Source: Shewanella canadensis (GTDB taxonomy: Bacteria; Pseudomonadota; Gammaproteobacteria; Enterobacterales; Shewanellaceae). From it: a stretch of 64,000 bases of DNA. Shown piece after piece: positions 8,292-19,033 of this stretch. Under the pieces are notes generated by a model. It worked only from the letters and a program-made list of their open reading frames with translations. It had not been told where the DNA came from and searched no databases. The stretch is taken from positions 372,001-436,000 of the forward strand of contig NZ_RXNU01000001.1 in assembly GCF_003966225.1 (NCBI RefSeq), given 5' to 3'. The position numbers and the translations under genes are program-made. The first letter of the stretch is position 1. Each line of letters opens with the position of its first letter.

Positions 8292-9398
8292 GTGTCTGAT
8301 CTAACTCCATGGCAACATTACCAGCAAGATTTAAGCCGAGCCGACTTCTCTCATGATACTGCGCAGGAACAAGCCGTAAAAAGCTTGCAACGAGTATATG
8401 ATGAATTGCAGCTGGTGAATTCGAAGCCTGGTGTATTCGGTAAGCTCTCCTCTCTGCTGGGTACCAAACCTCAACTGGTTCAGGGGCTCTATCTATGGGG
8501 AGGCGTCGGGCGCGGTAAGACATACCTGATGGACACCTTCTTTGATTCTTTGCCAGGTGATAAAAAATTACGGGCCCACTTTCACCGTTTCATGCATCAA
8601 ATCCATATCGATCTCGACGGTTTGAAAGGGCAGAGGGATCCCTTATTGATTATTGCTAAGCAGATGTCTGAGCAATATCAAGTGATCTGTTTCGATGAGT
8701 TCTTTGTCTCCGATATTACCGATGCAATGTTACTCGGCACTCTCTTTCAGGCTCTCTTCAAAGAGGGCGTCGCTTTGGTCGCTACATCAAATATCATTCC
8801 CGACGAGCTATACAGGAATGGTTTACAGAGAGCGCGATTCCTGCCTGCTATTGCATTAATCAATAAGCATTGCCAGATCCTCAATGTAGACTCGGGAATC
8901 GATTATCGTCTACGAACACTCGAGCAGGCGGAGATCTATCATTTTCCACTCGATGCTGAGGCCGATGAGAATCTACTCTCCTATTTCGATAAGCTGGCTC
9001 CGGAGTCTGAGGTGTCTACTACTGATATCGAAGTGGACGGGAGAAATATTGCTATCAGGAAGCAAGCTCAGGGAGTATTGCTTGCTAATTTTAGGGAGCT
9101 CTGTGATGGCCCCAGAAGTCAAAGAGATTATATGGAGATCGCCTGCCTTTATCACACTGTGCTGCTCAGTGGCGTTGAACTGATGGGTGACAAGCAAACG
9201 GGTGATGATATTGCCCGTCGATTTTTAGCCATGGTAGATGAGTTTTATGAGCGCAATGTAAAGCTGATCATATCGGCCGAAGTGTCGTTAGAGGCCATTT
9301 ATAGTAAGGGCCTGCTGGATTTCGAGTTTAGGCGGTGCCGATCCAGACTGACTGAAATGCAATCTCATGATTATCTGGCCTTAGAACATCTGCCATAA
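8292..9398 (+). CDS. zapE: Cell division ATPase ZapE (AFG1-like)
   Basis: A 368-residue P-loop ATPase. Walker A is GGVGRGKT (residues ~70-77), Walker B VICFDEFF (~131-138), followed by the sensor region VATSNI. It matches the AFG1/ZapE family, which in E. coli associates with the FtsZ ring and destabilises FtsZ polymers under stress. Start taken at GTG 8292, giving the usual SDLTPWQHY N-terminus; no strong ribosome site is seen. It is divergent from zapG and lies upstream of rplM-rpsI, an arrangement conserved in gammaproteobacteria. Confidence 0.93.
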   Translation: MSDLTPWQHYQQDLSRADFSHDTAQEQAVKSLQRVYDELQLVNSKPGVFGKLSSLLGTKPQLVQGLYLWGGVGRGKTYLMDTFFDSLPGDKKLRAHFHRFMHQIHIDLDGLKGQRDPLLIIAKQMSEQYQVICFDEFFVSDITDAMLLGTLFQALFKEGVALVATSNIIPDELYRNGLQRARFLPAIALINKHCQILNVDSGIDYRLRTLEQAEIYHFPLDAEADENLLSYFDKLAPESEVSTTDIEVDGRNIAIRKQAQGVLLANFRELCDGPRSQRDYMEIACLYHTVLLSGVELMGDKQTGDDIARRFLAMVDEFYERNVKLIISAEVSLEAIYSKGLLDFEFRRCRSRLTEMQSHDYLALEHLP

Positions 9399-9483
9399 TC
9401 AGACTCTTTTCCTCTGTTTTTAGCCGATTTAGCGCTTATTGGGTGGATACACTGAGAAAGCTGATAAATTTAATAAAAATTAG

Positions 9484-9512
9484 GTGATTTTTAGCTCAGC
9501 TTTGACTATAAT
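9484..9512 (+). promoter_or_regulatory. Probable rplM-rpsI promoter
   Basis: A consensus -10 TATAAT (9507-9512) is followed by a GC-rich discriminator (CCGCCACC), as usual for stringently controlled ribosomal protein operons. A recognisable -35 is weak (around 9484-9489). Confidence 0.5.
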
Positions 9513-9600
9513 CCGCCACCTGCCCTCGTTACTCCATCGATATGATGGATGTTGTAAAGCCTAATTCTTTGCTCGAAGGGGCGGGGAATGGCACTATTTG

Positions 9601-9627
9601 TGTTATTTACCAATAATGGTAATAACA
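9601..9627 (+). promoter_or_regulatory. Hairpin in rplM leader, possible L13 operator
   Basis: TGTTATTTACCA and TGGTAATAACA pair almost perfectly (one bulged T) around a small loop, 35 nt upstream of the rplM ATG. L13 is known to repress its own operon in E. coli; whether this hairpin is its site here is inference. Confidence 0.45.
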
Positions 9628-9661
9628 TGTGAGACAGAATTTAACATTGGGTTTTTGTAAA

Positions 9662-10093
9662 ATGAAGACTACTTTTACTGCTACACCAGAGACAGTCACT
9701 CGCGAGTGGTTTGTTGTTGACGCCGAAGGTAAAACTTTAGGTCGTATCGCTACTGAAATTGCATCACGTCTACGTGGTAAGCATAAGCCAGAGTATACGC
9801 CTCATGTCGATACCGGCGACTACATCATCGTTATCAACGCTGAGAAAGTTACTGTTACTGGTAATAAAGCAAAAGGCAAAGTGTACTACTCGCATTCGGG
9901 TTTCATCGGTGGTATTAAGCAAATCACTTTTGAAAAGCTGCAAGACCATAAGCCTGAAATGATTATCGAGAAAGCAGTTAAGGGTATGTTACCTAAAGGT
10001 CCTTTAGGACGTGCCATGTTCCGTAAACTTAAAGTTTACGCTGGTACAGAACATAACCACGCTGCACAACAACCTCAAGTTCTTGATATCTAA
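9662..10093 (+). CDS. rplM: 50S ribosomal protein L13
   Basis: A 143-residue protein nearly colinear with E. coli L13: [39 protein letters not shown] and the C-terminus [21 protein letters not shown] are family hallmarks. L13 is an early-assembly large subunit protein and, in E. coli, an autogenous repressor of its operon. The frame is open 33 bp further upstream, but ATG 9662 gives the conserved N-terminus [12 protein letters not shown]. rpsI follows after 14 bp. Confidence 0.98.
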   Translation: MKTTFTATPETVTREWFVVDAEGKTLGRIATEIASRLRGKHKPEYTPHVDTGDYIIVINAEKVTVTGNKAKGKVYYSHSGFIGGIKQITFEKLQDHKPEMIIEKAVKGMLPKGPLGRAMFRKLKVYAGTEHNHAAQQPQVLDI

Positions 10094-10107
10094 ACGGGAT
10101 TAAGCTA

Positions 10108-10500
10108 ATGGCTGCAACTCAGTACTACGGCACAGGCCGTCGCAAAACATCTACAGCTCGCGTATTCGCGAAAGTGGGAACTGGTAACATCGTTGTTAAC
10201 AAACTTCCTCTAGATCAATATTTTGGTCGTGAAACTTCTCGTATGGTTGTTCGTCAGCCACTTGAGCTAGTTGAAATGACTGACAAGTTAGACATCTTTG
10301 TAACTGTTAAGGGTGGTGGTAACACTGGCCAAGCAGGTGCTATTCGTCACGGTATTACCCGTGCATTGATGGAACTTGATGAGTCACTACGTCCATCTCT
10401 ACGTGCTGCTGGTTTTGTTACCCGTGATGCTCGTAAAGTTGAGCGTAAGAAAGTTGGTCTACGTAAAGCACGTCGTAAGCCACAGTTCTCAAAGCGTTAA
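10108..10500 (+). CDS. rpsI: 30S ribosomal protein S9
   Basis: A 130-residue protein with the S9 start [19 protein letters not shown] and the basic C-terminus ending KPQFSKR, whose tail reaches the P-site tRNA in the ribosome. It is 14 bp after rplM in the universally conserved L13-S9 operon, and a strong terminator follows. Confidence 0.98.
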   Translation: MAATQYYGTGRRKTSTARVFAKVGTGNIVVNKLPLDQYFGRETSRMVVRQPLELVEMTDKLDIFVTVKGGGNTGQAGAIRHGITRALMELDESLRPSLRAAGFVTRDARKVERKKVGLRKARRKPQFSKR

Positions 10501-10520
10501 TATTTCGCTTTCAGAATACA

Positions 10521-10548
10521 AAAAACCCAGCTTTTGCTGGGTTTTTTA
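10521..10548 (+). terminator. rplM-rpsI terminator
   Basis: AAAACCCAGC TTTT GCTGGGTTTT stem-loop with flanking A and T runs, 20 bp after rpsI. Confidence 0.93.
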
Positions 10549-10606
10549 TTGCCTGAAATTTAAAACTTTTATTACTCCTCTGTTTTTTTCATATCTTTTG
10601 TTAAGC

Positions 10607-10875
10607 TAATACCAATTGCATTAAGTACCTGACCATTCAGCGAGAATTCAAAGCTCTGTAGGCAAGTAGGATGATTGAAGCTAATAGTTATTCTATATCG
10701 AAAGCATCCAGTGCAGCATAAAGGGCTTTGAAACTCGCACTACGTGAGTCCCTCAGACTTCCCACTTCTGCTTTGCATTGACTTAAAAGGGAATAACCAC
10801 TTCCTCATCAATGCGCCTTGAATTGAAAATCCTGAGGGGCTCTGAATTGGTTAATTATTTAATGCAATTGGTATA
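10607..10875. mobile_element. MITE-like non-autonomous element (about 269 bp)
   Basis: Ends carry 15-bp inverted repeats: TACCAATTGCATTAA (about 10610-10624) and TTAATGCAATTGGTA (about 10859-10873). The interior has no open reading frame of note but has subterminal inverted similarity (CCATTCAG near the left end, CTGAATTGG near the right). The element fills most of the gap between rpsI and the yjeT-type gene. Size, palindromic ends and lack of coding capacity fit a MITE; the mobilising transposase is not in this window. Confidence 0.7.
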
Positions 10876-10889
10876 ATACCAATCGGTAT
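10876..10889. repeat. ATACC-AATC-GGTAT palindrome
   Basis: One of several ATACCN4GGTAT palindromes in this window (others at 13323, 33910 and 55800). This copy abuts the right end of the MITE-like element. Confidence 0.5.
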
Positions 10890-10926
10890 AACTTAATCGA
10901 TCGTTCTGGAATGGAAACACATAATT

Positions 10927-11115
10927 ATGTCATTGCAGTTAATCATGATAGCGCTGGGAATCGTGCTTATTATTGAAGGAATTGGGCCACTTTTATTTCC
11001 TAATCGTTGGAGGGCATACTTGAAAGAAATTTCAAATCAAAATCAGCAACTTCTACAGCGTTTGGGTGGTGGATTAGTAACCGCTGGTATCGTTTTGTTG
11101 ATTATTTTTTCATAA
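10927..11115 (+). CDS. yjeT: DUF2065 family small membrane protein (YjeT-like)
   Basis: A 62-residue protein with two hydrophobic helices (residues ~4-22 and 46-61) separated by a basic, glutamine-rich loop (FPNRWRAYLKEISNQNQQ), the pattern of the DUF2065 family. In E. coli yjeT lies between hflC and purA. Here it keeps its place before purA but is separated from hflX by most of the window. Function is not established. Confidence 0.85.
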   Translation: MSLQLIMIALGIVLIIEGIGPLLFPNRWRAYLKEISNQNQQLLQRLGGGLVTAGIVLLIIFS

Positions 11116-11148
11116 AATACTTGCCTACCGCCCCTATAGATCTGCTAA

Positions 11149-12477
<1,329 letters not shown>

Positions 12478-12482
12478 TAATA

Positions 12483-12508
12483 GGGGCCGCGTTAAGCGGC
12501 CTTTTTAT
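12483..12508 (+). terminator. purA terminator
   Basis: GGGCCGC-GTTAA-GCGGCC stem followed by TTTTTATT, directly after the purA stop. Confidence 0.9.
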
Positions 12509-12542
12509 TGGGTACCTTTTACTGACTCAAATTCAGTAGTTC

Positions 12543-12569
12543 TCAAGAAATGCGTTATACTGCCGATGA
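12543..12569 (+). promoter_or_regulatory. Sigma-28 (FliA) type promoter for motX
   Basis: TCAAGAAA, 11 bases, GCCGATGA. This closely matches the FliA flagellar consensus (TCAAGTTT or TAAAGTTT, 11-12 nt, GCCGATAA) and lies about 95 bp before the motX start, consistent with late flagellar gene control. Confidence 0.7.
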
Positions 12570-12663
12570 GATCAAGTATTAATGAGACAGAATGTTTAAT
12601 TTAAACTATGAGTATCCTGTCTGATCACTACTTATGTTTATGAATTTGTCGTTGAGAGAATCC

Positions 12664-13323
12664 ATGTTGCGAGAAGTGCTAAAAGGTTCAATAAGAACCG
12701 TACTAAGATATCTATTGGTTGCAATGTTTTCGCTATCACCCATGCTGAGCTGGGCTGAAACGAAGGCGTTAGATATCTATAGTCAGGAGCAGCTCATTGA
12801 GCTTATTCGAACTAAGCAGTATCTCACCCGAGTGACGGGTGATGATTGTCAGCTGGTTCAGGATATTGAAGCCAGAGCAGAAGTACTGAAATTGCCTCTC
12901 TATCAGTACTTATGGGCCGAGATGCTCAATTATGGAATTTGTGTGAAAGCCAATCCTCCCAGAGGCATCTCTCTGCTAAGAAATTCTGCAGAGCAGGGTA
13001 GCGCCGAGGCGATGGTGAGAATTGCCGAGTATTACCATAACGGCCAATTTGTGATCCAGGATAAAGAGCGTGCGATTCATTATGTATTGCCCGCAGCAGC
13101 CAATGGCGACCTGCCGGCACGATTGATGTTAGTCAGGTTGTTTGGTGAAGGCTATGGTAGTCCAAGAGACTATGAAATGGCATATCACTGGCTGTATAAC
13201 GATGTATTTAGTGATGAGGCTACCAAGAAAAAAGCCTTAGAATTATTGAAGGTGCTTGAGCAAAAAATGCCGCCCAGCGCGATAGCTAGGGCAAAACAGG
13301 AGCACCTGAGATCCCGTAAATGA
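12664..13323 (+). CDS. motX: Sodium-type flagellar motor protein MotX
   Basis: A 219-residue exported protein (signal peptide ending LSWA) with Sel1-type helical repeats, clearest at EAMVRIAEYYHNGQFVIQDK and PARLMLVRLFGEGYGSPRDY. It sits between purA and rnr, the place of motX in Vibrio and Shewanella. MotX with MotY forms the periplasmic T-ring that holds the PomAB/MotAB stator at the sodium-driven flagellar motor. The FliA-like promoter upstream supports a flagellar role. ATG 12664 has a GAGAG tract at good spacing; an in-frame ATG at 12634 lacks one and would lengthen the signal peptide. Confidence 0.85.
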   Translation: MLREVLKGSIRTVLRYLLVAMFSLSPMLSWAETKALDIYSQEQLIELIRTKQYLTRVTGDDCQLVQDIEARAEVLKLPLYQYLWAEMLNYGICVKANPPRGISLLRNSAEQGSAEAMVRIAEYYHNGQFVIQDKERAIHYVLPAAANGDLPARLMLVRLFGEGYGSPRDYEMAYHWLYNDVFSDEATKKKALELLKVLEQKMPPSAIARAKQEHLRSRK

Positions 13324-13356
13324 TACCAGTTGGTATGACCCGGATAATTTCCGGGT
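13323..13356. repeat. ATACC-AGTT-GGTAT palindrome plus hairpin between motX and rnr
   Basis: The palindrome (13323-13336) overlaps the last base of the motX stop codon. A second perfect stem ACCCGGA/TCCGGGT (13338-13356) follows directly. No T-run follows, so readthrough into rnr is likely; the structures may limit it or mark an RNA processing site. Confidence 0.5.
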
Positions 13357-13375
13357 AAAAAATTTGAGATATTGA

Positions 13376-15862
13376 ATGATCAAAGATCCGCATTTGAAGC
13401 GTGAACAAGAAAATTATGAAAACCCCATTCCTAGCCGCGAGTTTATTTTAGAGTACTTGCGATCTGAAACATCACCTCTGAACCGTGAACGTATAGCCGC
13501 AGCTCTGAAGATCGAAGGAGAAGAGCAGCTTGAAGCACTCAGGCGTCGCCTGCGCGCTATGGAGCGTGATGGTCAGTTAGTCTTTACCCGCGGGCAAGCC
13601 TATGGCTTACCAGAGAGAATGGACCTGTTAACCGGGACTATTATTGGGCATAAAGATGGTTTTGGCTTCCTGAAGCTTGAAGAGGGCGGAGACGACCTCT
13701 TTATTAATAACCGTGACATGCAGATGTATTTCCACGGCGATAAGGTACTGGCACAAAAAGCGGGTGTCGATCGCAAAGGCCGCCGTGAAGCCAGACTCGT
13801 TCGTTTAGTCGAGCAGAGAACGGCCGCTCTCGTCGGACGTTTCCATTTAGATTCAGGCATGGCTTTTGTTATCGCCGATGACAGAAGAATTACCCAAGAG
13901 ATCCTCATTCCTGACGAAGACCGCAATGCGGCCCGTCAAGGCGATATTGTGGTGTTAGAGCTCACTCGTCGACCTGGCCGCTATGTTAAAGCGGCAGGTA
14001 AAGTGACCGAGGTGCTAGGTCAGCAAATGGCCCCCGGGATGGAGATCGAAATTGCCCTACGCAACTACGATCTACCCCATACCTGGTCGGGATTGATTGA
14101 GAAGAAGTTGCGTGCTATTCCCGATGAAGTGACTGAAGCGGACAAAGAGGGCCGTGTCGATCTCAGAGGCATGCCTCTGGTTACTATCGATGGCGAAGAT
14201 GCCCGTGATTTCGATGATGCGGTTTATGCAGAAAAGAAGAAGAGCGGTGGCTGGCGTTTATGGGTAGCGATTGCCGATGTGAGCCATTATGTGCGCACAG
14301 AATCTGCATTAGATAAGGAAGCACGTAGCCGAGGAAACTCGGTGTACTTCCCATCGCAAGTGATCCCTATGTTGCCAGAGAAGATCTCGAATGGATTATG
14401 TTCTTTGATGCCAGAGGTCGATCGTCTGTGTATGGTCGCCGAGATGACAATCTCTGCTGCCGGCAAATTATCTGGATACAAGTTCTATCCAGGCGTGATG
14501 CACTCCCATGCGCGTCTGACTTATACCCAAGTGGCGGATATGCTCGAAGGTGGAGAGGTGAGTGATAAGCTCAAACCTATTTTCCCACATCTTCAGACAC
14601 TGCAGTCTTTGTACCTGACTTTAGATGAGACTCGCGCCGAACGTGGTGCTATCGCATTTGAGACCACTGAGACTCAGTTTGTTTTCAATGCCGATAGAAA
14701 GATTGACAGCATAGTGCCCCGTAATCGCAATCAAGCGCATAAGATCATCGAAGAGTGTATGATTTTAGCCAACGTAGCTTCGGCTAAGTTTGTGAAAAAA
14801 CACAAAGGTGAAGTGCTTTACCGTGTGCATGAGTCGCCATCTGAGCAGAAGTTAACGAACTTCAAAGATTTCTTGAAAGAGCGTGGCTTAAGCATGGAAG
14901 GCGGACTAGAGCCTACGCCTAAAGATTATCAGGCTATCATGGAAAAGATTGCCGATAGACCCGATGCCGAGCTTATTCAGATCATGTTGTTGCGCTCTAT
15001 GCGCCAAGCAACCTACACGCCGGATAATGAAGGCCACTTTGGTTTAGCCCTGGAAGCTTACTCTCATTTCACATCACCTATTCGTCGCTACCCGGATCTG
15101 ATCTTGCATCGCGTCATTCGTTACCTGTTAGCGAAGGAGAAAGGTGAGGCACAAGAGAAGTGGACGCCGGGTGGTGGCTACAACTACCAGATTGAAGAGT
15201 TGGACCTGTTAGGCGTCGAGTGTTCGACTACAGAGCGCCGCGCCGATGAAGCGACGCGTGACGTGAGTGACTGGCTCAAGTGCGAATTTATGCAAGACCA
15301 TGTTGGTGACACGTTCGAGGCGGTTATCGCATCGGTGACACATTTTGGTATGTTTGTTCGTTTAGATAAGCTGTTTATCGATGGCTTGGTTCATATCTCG
15401 AGCCTGGGTAGCGATTACTATCAATATGATAATATGCGCCAGCGTCTGGTCGGTGAAGCCTCGGGTCAAGTTTATCAACTTGGTGATGCGGTAACGGTTA
15501 AGGTGGCTGGTGTTAATCTTGATGATCGTCAGATCGATCTGATGATGGCGGGTGAGGAAGGCAAGTCTAAACGTCCAAGCCGTGGCAAGAAGCCGATGAC
15601 AGCCCGTGAGCGAGTGAATGCCGAAGGCGCCAAATTGGCCAAGGGTGATAAGAGCGACAAGCCTAAACGACGAGGTTCTCGCTCAAAAGCCGGGAAGGGT
15701 AAAGCCTCTGGTGAAAAGAGAGTAGATTCTGGTAAAACGAGTACAAGTGGTGGAGCTAAGAAGTCCGGCGCTAAAACAGCAACGGCAGCTAAGAAGCCGA
15801 AGGCAAAAAAGTCTTCAGCAAAAAAGAGCTCGGCCAAGCGTAAAGTCAAAGCAAGCAAGTAA
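13376..15862 (+). CDS. rnr: Ribonuclease R
   Basis: An 828-residue 3'-5' exoribonuclease of the RNB family. Order: N-terminal winged helix (residues ~20-85), cold-shock domains, RNB catalytic domain with [12 protein letters not shown] (the metal-binding aspartates), S1 domain (~645-725) and a long Lys/Ser/Ala-rich tail from about residue 735. It degrades structured RNA, including rRNA and decoded tmRNA targets, and is important in the cold. Start [21 protein letters not shown] matches the family. rlmB follows after 15 bp, the usual rnr-rlmB pair. Confidence 0.97.
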   Translation: MIKDPHLKREQENYENPIPSREFILEYLRSETSPLNRERIAAALKIEGEEQLEALRRRLRAMERDGQLVFTRGQAYGLPERMDLLTGTIIGHKDGFGFLKLEEGGDDLFINNRDMQMYFHGDKVLAQKAGVDRKGRREARLVRLVEQRTAALVGRFHLDSGMAFVIADDRRITQEILIPDEDRNAARQGDIVVLELTRRPGRYVKAAGKVTEVLGQQMAPGMEIEIALRNYDLPHTWSGLIEKKLRAIPDEVTEADKEGRVDLRGMPLVTIDGEDARDFDDAVYAEKKKSGGWRLWVAIADVSHYVRTESALDKEARSRGNSVYFPSQVIPMLPEKISNGLCSLMPEVDRLCMVAEMTISAAGKLSGYKFYPGVMHSHARLTYTQVADMLEGGEVSDKLKPIFPHLQTLQSLYLTLDETRAERGAIAFETTETQFVFNADRKIDSIVPRNRNQAHKIIEECMILANVASAKFVKKHKGEVLYRVHESPSEQKLTNFKDFLKERGLSMEGGLEPTPKDYQAIMEKIADRPDAELIQIMLLRSMRQATYTPDNEGHFGLALEAYSHFTSPIRRYPDLILHRVIRYLLAKEKGEAQEKWTPGGGYNYQIEELDLLGVECSTTERRADEATRDVSDWLKCEFMQDHVGDTFEAVIASVTHFGMFVRLDKLFIDGLVHISSLGSDYYQYDNMRQRLVGEASGQVYQLGDAVTVKVAGVNLDDRQIDLMMAGEEGKSKRPSRGKKPMTARERVNAEGAKLAKGDKSDKPKRRGSRSKAGKGKASGEKRVDSGKTSTSGGAKKSGAKTATAAKKPKAKKSSAKKSSAKRKVKASK

Positions 15863-15877
15863 TAGAGACAGTAATAG

Positions 15878-16618
15878 ATGAAAAAACAAGATTTCACCTT
15901 CGGAATTCACGCCGTAGAAGCGGTACTTAAGCACAGTCCGGAACGAGTGATCGAAATGTGGGTGCAGGCTGGCCGCGATGATCAAAGATTAGCTACGCTA
16001 CTTCAGATGGCTGCTGAATATGGTGTTTCGGTGCAAACATCAGCGCGAAAAGTTCTTGATGAAAAGTCTGATAATGGACAACACCAAGGTGTGCTAGCCC
16101 GCGTTAAAGCCGTTAAGCAGCTCAATGATAATGATCTATTGGCACTGGTAGAGAAGACTGAAACCCCTTTCTTCCTAATCTTAGACGGTGTTACCGATCC
16201 CCATAACCTGGGTGCCTGTCTGCGTAATGCCGATGCGGCCGGGGTACACGGCGTTATCGTTCCTCGTGATAACTCTGTAGGTTTAACGCCAACAGTGAGC
16301 AAAGTGGCATGTGGCGCGGCAGAAGTTGTGCCTCTGTTTCAGGTGACCAATCTAGCGCGCACTATGAAGAGCCTGCAAGATAAAGGGATCTGGATTATTG
16401 GCGCAGCGGGTGAAGCCGATAGCGACCTATACAAGACAGATCTTAAAGGTCCCCTTGCTATCGCCATGGGCGCCGAAGATAAAGGCCTACGTCGTCTGAC
16501 CCGTGAGGGTTGCGATTCGATTGCATCGATTCCTATGTCAGGGTCTGTTTCAAGCCTGAACGTCTCGGTTGCCAGCGGGATCTGCCTGTTTGAGGCTGTA
16601 CGACAAAGATTAGGTTAA
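15878..16618 (+). CDS. rlmB: 23S rRNA 2'-O-methyltransferase RlmB
   Basis: A 246-residue SPOUT-family enzyme that methylates G2251 of 23S rRNA. The N-terminal substrate-binding domain covers residues 1-75. The knotted catalytic domain has the motifs [30 protein letters not shown] and [16 protein letters not shown]. It is co-transcribed with rnr (15-bp gap) and followed by a terminator. Confidence 0.97.
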   Translation: MKKQDFTFGIHAVEAVLKHSPERVIEMWVQAGRDDQRLATLLQMAAEYGVSVQTSARKVLDEKSDNGQHQGVLARVKAVKQLNDNDLLALVEKTETPFFLILDGVTDPHNLGACLRNADAAGVHGVIVPRDNSVGLTPTVSKVACGAAEVVPLFQVTNLARTMKSLQDKGIWIIGAAGEADSDLYKTDLKGPLAIAMGAEDKGLRRLTREGCDSIASIPMSGSVSSLNVSVASGICLFEAVRQRLG

Positions 16619-16680
16619 TCGCGAATTCGATTAGGATAATTTTCTTTGGCTGGCCCGTTAGGTGTTAGTCAGAGTTATTG

Positions 16681-16720
16681 AATGCCGATAGGGTTTAAAT
16701 CCTGTCGGCATTTTTGTTTT
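16681..16720 (+). terminator. rnr-rlmB terminator
   Basis: AATGCCGATAGG/CCTGTCGGCATT stem (one G-T pair) followed by TTTTGTTTTT, about 60 bp after rlmB. Confidence 0.88.
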
Positions 16721-16805
16721 TGGCCTCATGGCCAGCGATTGCTTTGATGCTTGGTGTTTTTTAACGTTAACCTTTTTGGTTATTAATAACCTGCGGTTCG
16801 CTTAT

Positions 16806-16895
16806 GTGTAAGTAATCTCTCGGGACGCTGTAGACCCATCCCTGGGCGCTCTGCGATTTCATCCCTGAAATCGAAGCCCTCTATCTCACTTACAC
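16806..16895. repeat. 90-bp intergenic palindromic element
   Basis: Perfect 8-bp end repeats GTGTAAGT/ACTTACAC enclose a GC-richer body with nested palindromes (CCA-TCCC-TGG and GATTTCA-TCCC-TGAAATC). It lies in the gap between rlmB and the next gene; no coding sequence is seen. It resembles the Shewanella family of intergenic repeats containing a GGGACGCTGTAGACCCATCC-like core. Confidence 0.6.
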
Positions 16896-17005
16896 CTGTT
16901 CATCAATCTCTTCGATTTACCTTTGTTCATTCAGCATGACTAACAATAAAGTATCTCAATCTGCGATAGAACGAAATTACTCGTATTGCGATTATAAACA
17001 ATGAC

Positions 17006-17650
17006 TTAAAAGCGGTATCGATAACCAAGTTGATAACCCATTTCGCCGAGCTGTTGCCAGTCTCGATAAGATATATTGAGTTCAATAGCTGAATGTGCGC
17101 CAAGTAAAAATTGATTCTTCAAATTGAACTGGTGTTGTCCGCCATGCTCGAAATTGGCAAATCGGTAACTGGGCTGAGTTTGAAACCAAGGGGCTAGTTG
17201 CAATGTCAGTCCTGTTTCAGCTGATATCCCATGACCGTCATTTTTTCTATGCTCACCTTTCGATGTTCTTCTGTCAGCTTTATAACTGGCATAGCCAAGT
17301 GAACTGAACCACTGAGTGTCTTTTGTTAAAGAGACAGAGGTACCTAGATTGAAATAGCTTTGGGTTAAATCTGTTGAAGAACGAGTGGTGTCGTCATGAT
17401 TAACCTGTACAAAAAAGTGCTGATGAAAGTGCCATTTCGCGTCAATGTAATAACCGAGTAAATCCTTTTGAACATCATTATTATATAGATCGCCAAAGTA
17501 GCTTCTCATACCGTCGGCTGATACTTCAGTGAACTGAGCACCAATAGCAATATAGGACTGTGGCGCCGTTGCTGGTTCGCTGGCTAATGTGTCCATTGAG
17601 GTGAAGAGCAGCAATAAACAGCAGGGTATTGTTATAATTGTCTTGTTCAT
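17006..17650 (-). CDS. Predicted outer membrane beta-barrel protein
   Basis: A 214-residue protein with a signal peptide (residues 1-23, ending LASE) and a body of alternating polar/hydrophobic strands. It ends in GYQLGYRYRF, with the C-terminal aromatic residue typical of outer membrane barrels assembled by BamA. Strand count by eye is about 8-10. The precise family is not recognised. It stands alone, transcribed toward rlmB. Confidence 0.7.
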   Translation of the reverse strand: MNKTIITIPCCLLLLFTSMDTLASEPATAPQSYIAIGAQFTEVSADGMRSYFGDLYNNDVQKDLLGYYIDAKWHFHQHFFVQVNHDDTTRSSTDLTQSYFNLGTSVSLTKDTQWFSSLGYASYKADRRTSKGEHRKNDGHGISAETGLTLQLAPWFQTQPSYRFANFEHGGQHQFNLKNQFLLGAHSAIELNISYRDWQQLGEMGYQLGYRYRF

Positions 17651-18051
17651 TTTGAATAATTCTTCCTGAATTCATCATAGTATGGGAGCTGATGTGACTA
17701 GAATGTTGAGACCTGAGCCTACAAGGGCTCAATATTCTTATAGGACACTAGCGACTGAATATATCTATCAGATAGTTGATTTTTTTCAATATTAATCTGT
17801 TTAATCTTTGATCTGTGTAGCTAAGTATTTCTTACTATGGGAACAAGGATAAAAGGATCTGTAATAAAATTTACTGTGATCCCTGCTATTTTCGTAGAAC
17901 AGCACATATTTATACTGATAGGTATTAGATAGGGCTAGGTACTGATACAAGTTCTGCATGACGGCTTTTATAGAGCCTAGAACTTAGCAGTAGCTTGCTG
18001 CGCTCTAGTAGTGAGCTTGTGAGCGTCCTAGCACCTAATAACTAGACCCTT
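17651..18051. other. 400-bp intergenic gap, no gene seen
   Basis: AT-rich. Contains a nested hairpin (TTGAG..CTCAA around GAGCC/GGCTC, about 17706-17732) upstream of the outer membrane protein gene, and a GC-richer stretch near 17960-18050 with two related CTAG/AGTAG motifs. No convincing open frame or RNA gene was found. Confidence 0.5.
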
Positions 18052-18801
18052 TTACTGAAACGTGTAGAGTAAGTTGAACGTGGTTATGGTGTCTGTCTGC
18101 TTGGTGCCTTCGGGGACGACATCTGTGTATTTGATGTTGACGCCTATCTTGAAGGCCCAGTCTTGAAACAGTGTGTTCTTGTAGTTCATATCCAGTGTGA
18201 GGGTGCTGTTGTCTTCACCGGCTTCGGCGGTCAGATCGGCATTCAAGCTGGTGTATTCCTGTAGCTTCTGCTCGAACTTTACCGCCGTACGCAGGATCAC
18301 GTCTCTATTCGGTTCCGGATCGGGTTCGGCTTCGGTCTCTATCGGCATGTTATATCGATAACCTGGACCGACTTCCAGACTGAGTTTAGTGCTGTGATCT
18401 GAAATAACATCGAAACCATAACCGGTAGATACGGTCGATATTTGGGTGTAACTACCATAGCGATCTAAGGTGAAGTCGCCGCGACCGAAGACATAACCAT
18501 CGAAACCGCCACTAAGTTTATAGCTCGACTGAAGCTGAATATCGTATTTCTCTGAGGTGGTTTTCTCATCATCGGTGGCAAAGTAAGCCTTTACTGTGCC
18601 CTCTTGCTTCGTTTTTTCCGTATCGTAAACTAGTTTAGTCCGGCCGTTAAAGCTGCTCGACTCTGTATTACCCGTATTGAGTTGAAAACCGGCTTCAATC
18701 TCGGCGGTAAAGTCGCTCGGGGGCTCTTGATAATCCGGTGGGACTAAAGCCAAGGCTGACAAGGGGAAAGTTAAAAATAGGACTGCTATGGCTCTAAACA
18801 T
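18052..18801 (-). CDS. DUF481 family outer membrane protein (YdiY-like)
   Basis: A 249-residue protein when started at the internal ATG 18801, which begins directly with a signal peptide (MFRAIAVLFLTFPLSALA). The open frame continues 159 bp upstream to 18960, but that would bury the signal peptide. The body is beta-rich with the DUF481 pattern (AEIEAGFQLNTGNTESSSFNGRTKL; strands with KYDIQLQSSYKL) and ends FNLLYTFQ. The family is a salt/acid-induced outer membrane barrel of uncertain function. It is divergent from the rpsF operon. Confidence 0.8.
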   Translation of the reverse strand: MFRAIAVLFLTFPLSALALVPPDYQEPPSDFTAEIEAGFQLNTGNTESSSFNGRTKLVYDTEKTKQEGTVKAYFATDDEKTTSEKYDIQLQSSYKLSGGFDGYVFGRGDFTLDRYGSYTQISTVSTGYGFDVISDHSTKLSLEVGPGYRYNMPIETEAEPDPEPNRDVILRTAVKFEQKLQEYTSLNADLTAEAGEDNSTLTLDMNYKNTLFQDWAFKIGVNIKYTDVVPEGTKQTDTITTFNLLYTFQ

Positions 18802-18975
18802 TTTTTTATTCTTATGACTATTATTTTTATGCGGTGAGGCTCTATTTTGTCGAGCCAATATCATACCTATAATGCCAAGCATCGGTAAAGTGAATATTGT
18901 CAGAAAATGGTTGAATTTATCCTTTGCTTTGTGTAATATTCCGCGTCCTAAATCAGTCACTTTAATTAGTTCCTT

Positions 18976-19010
18976 GCCTCTATTTGGTTTGACTGAGCCA
19001 ACAACGAGGC
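18976..19010 (+). promoter_or_regulatory. Structured rpsF leader, possible S6:S18 binding site
   Basis: GCCTC (18976-18980) pairs with GAGGC (19006-19010) around an inner TTGG/CCAA hairpin, followed by TAGATAACCG and the AAGGAG ribosome site of rpsF. Autoregulatory rpsF leaders that bind S6:S18 are known in bacteria; assignment of this structure is inference. Confidence 0.4.
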
Positions 19011-19033
19011 TAGATAACCGTAAGGAGCAAAAA

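Noticed and set aside
15529-15897. Minus-strand 122-codon frame over the rnr tail
   Set aside because: It mirrors the Lys/Ala-rich RNase R C-terminus; the hydrophobic translation is a composition artefact.
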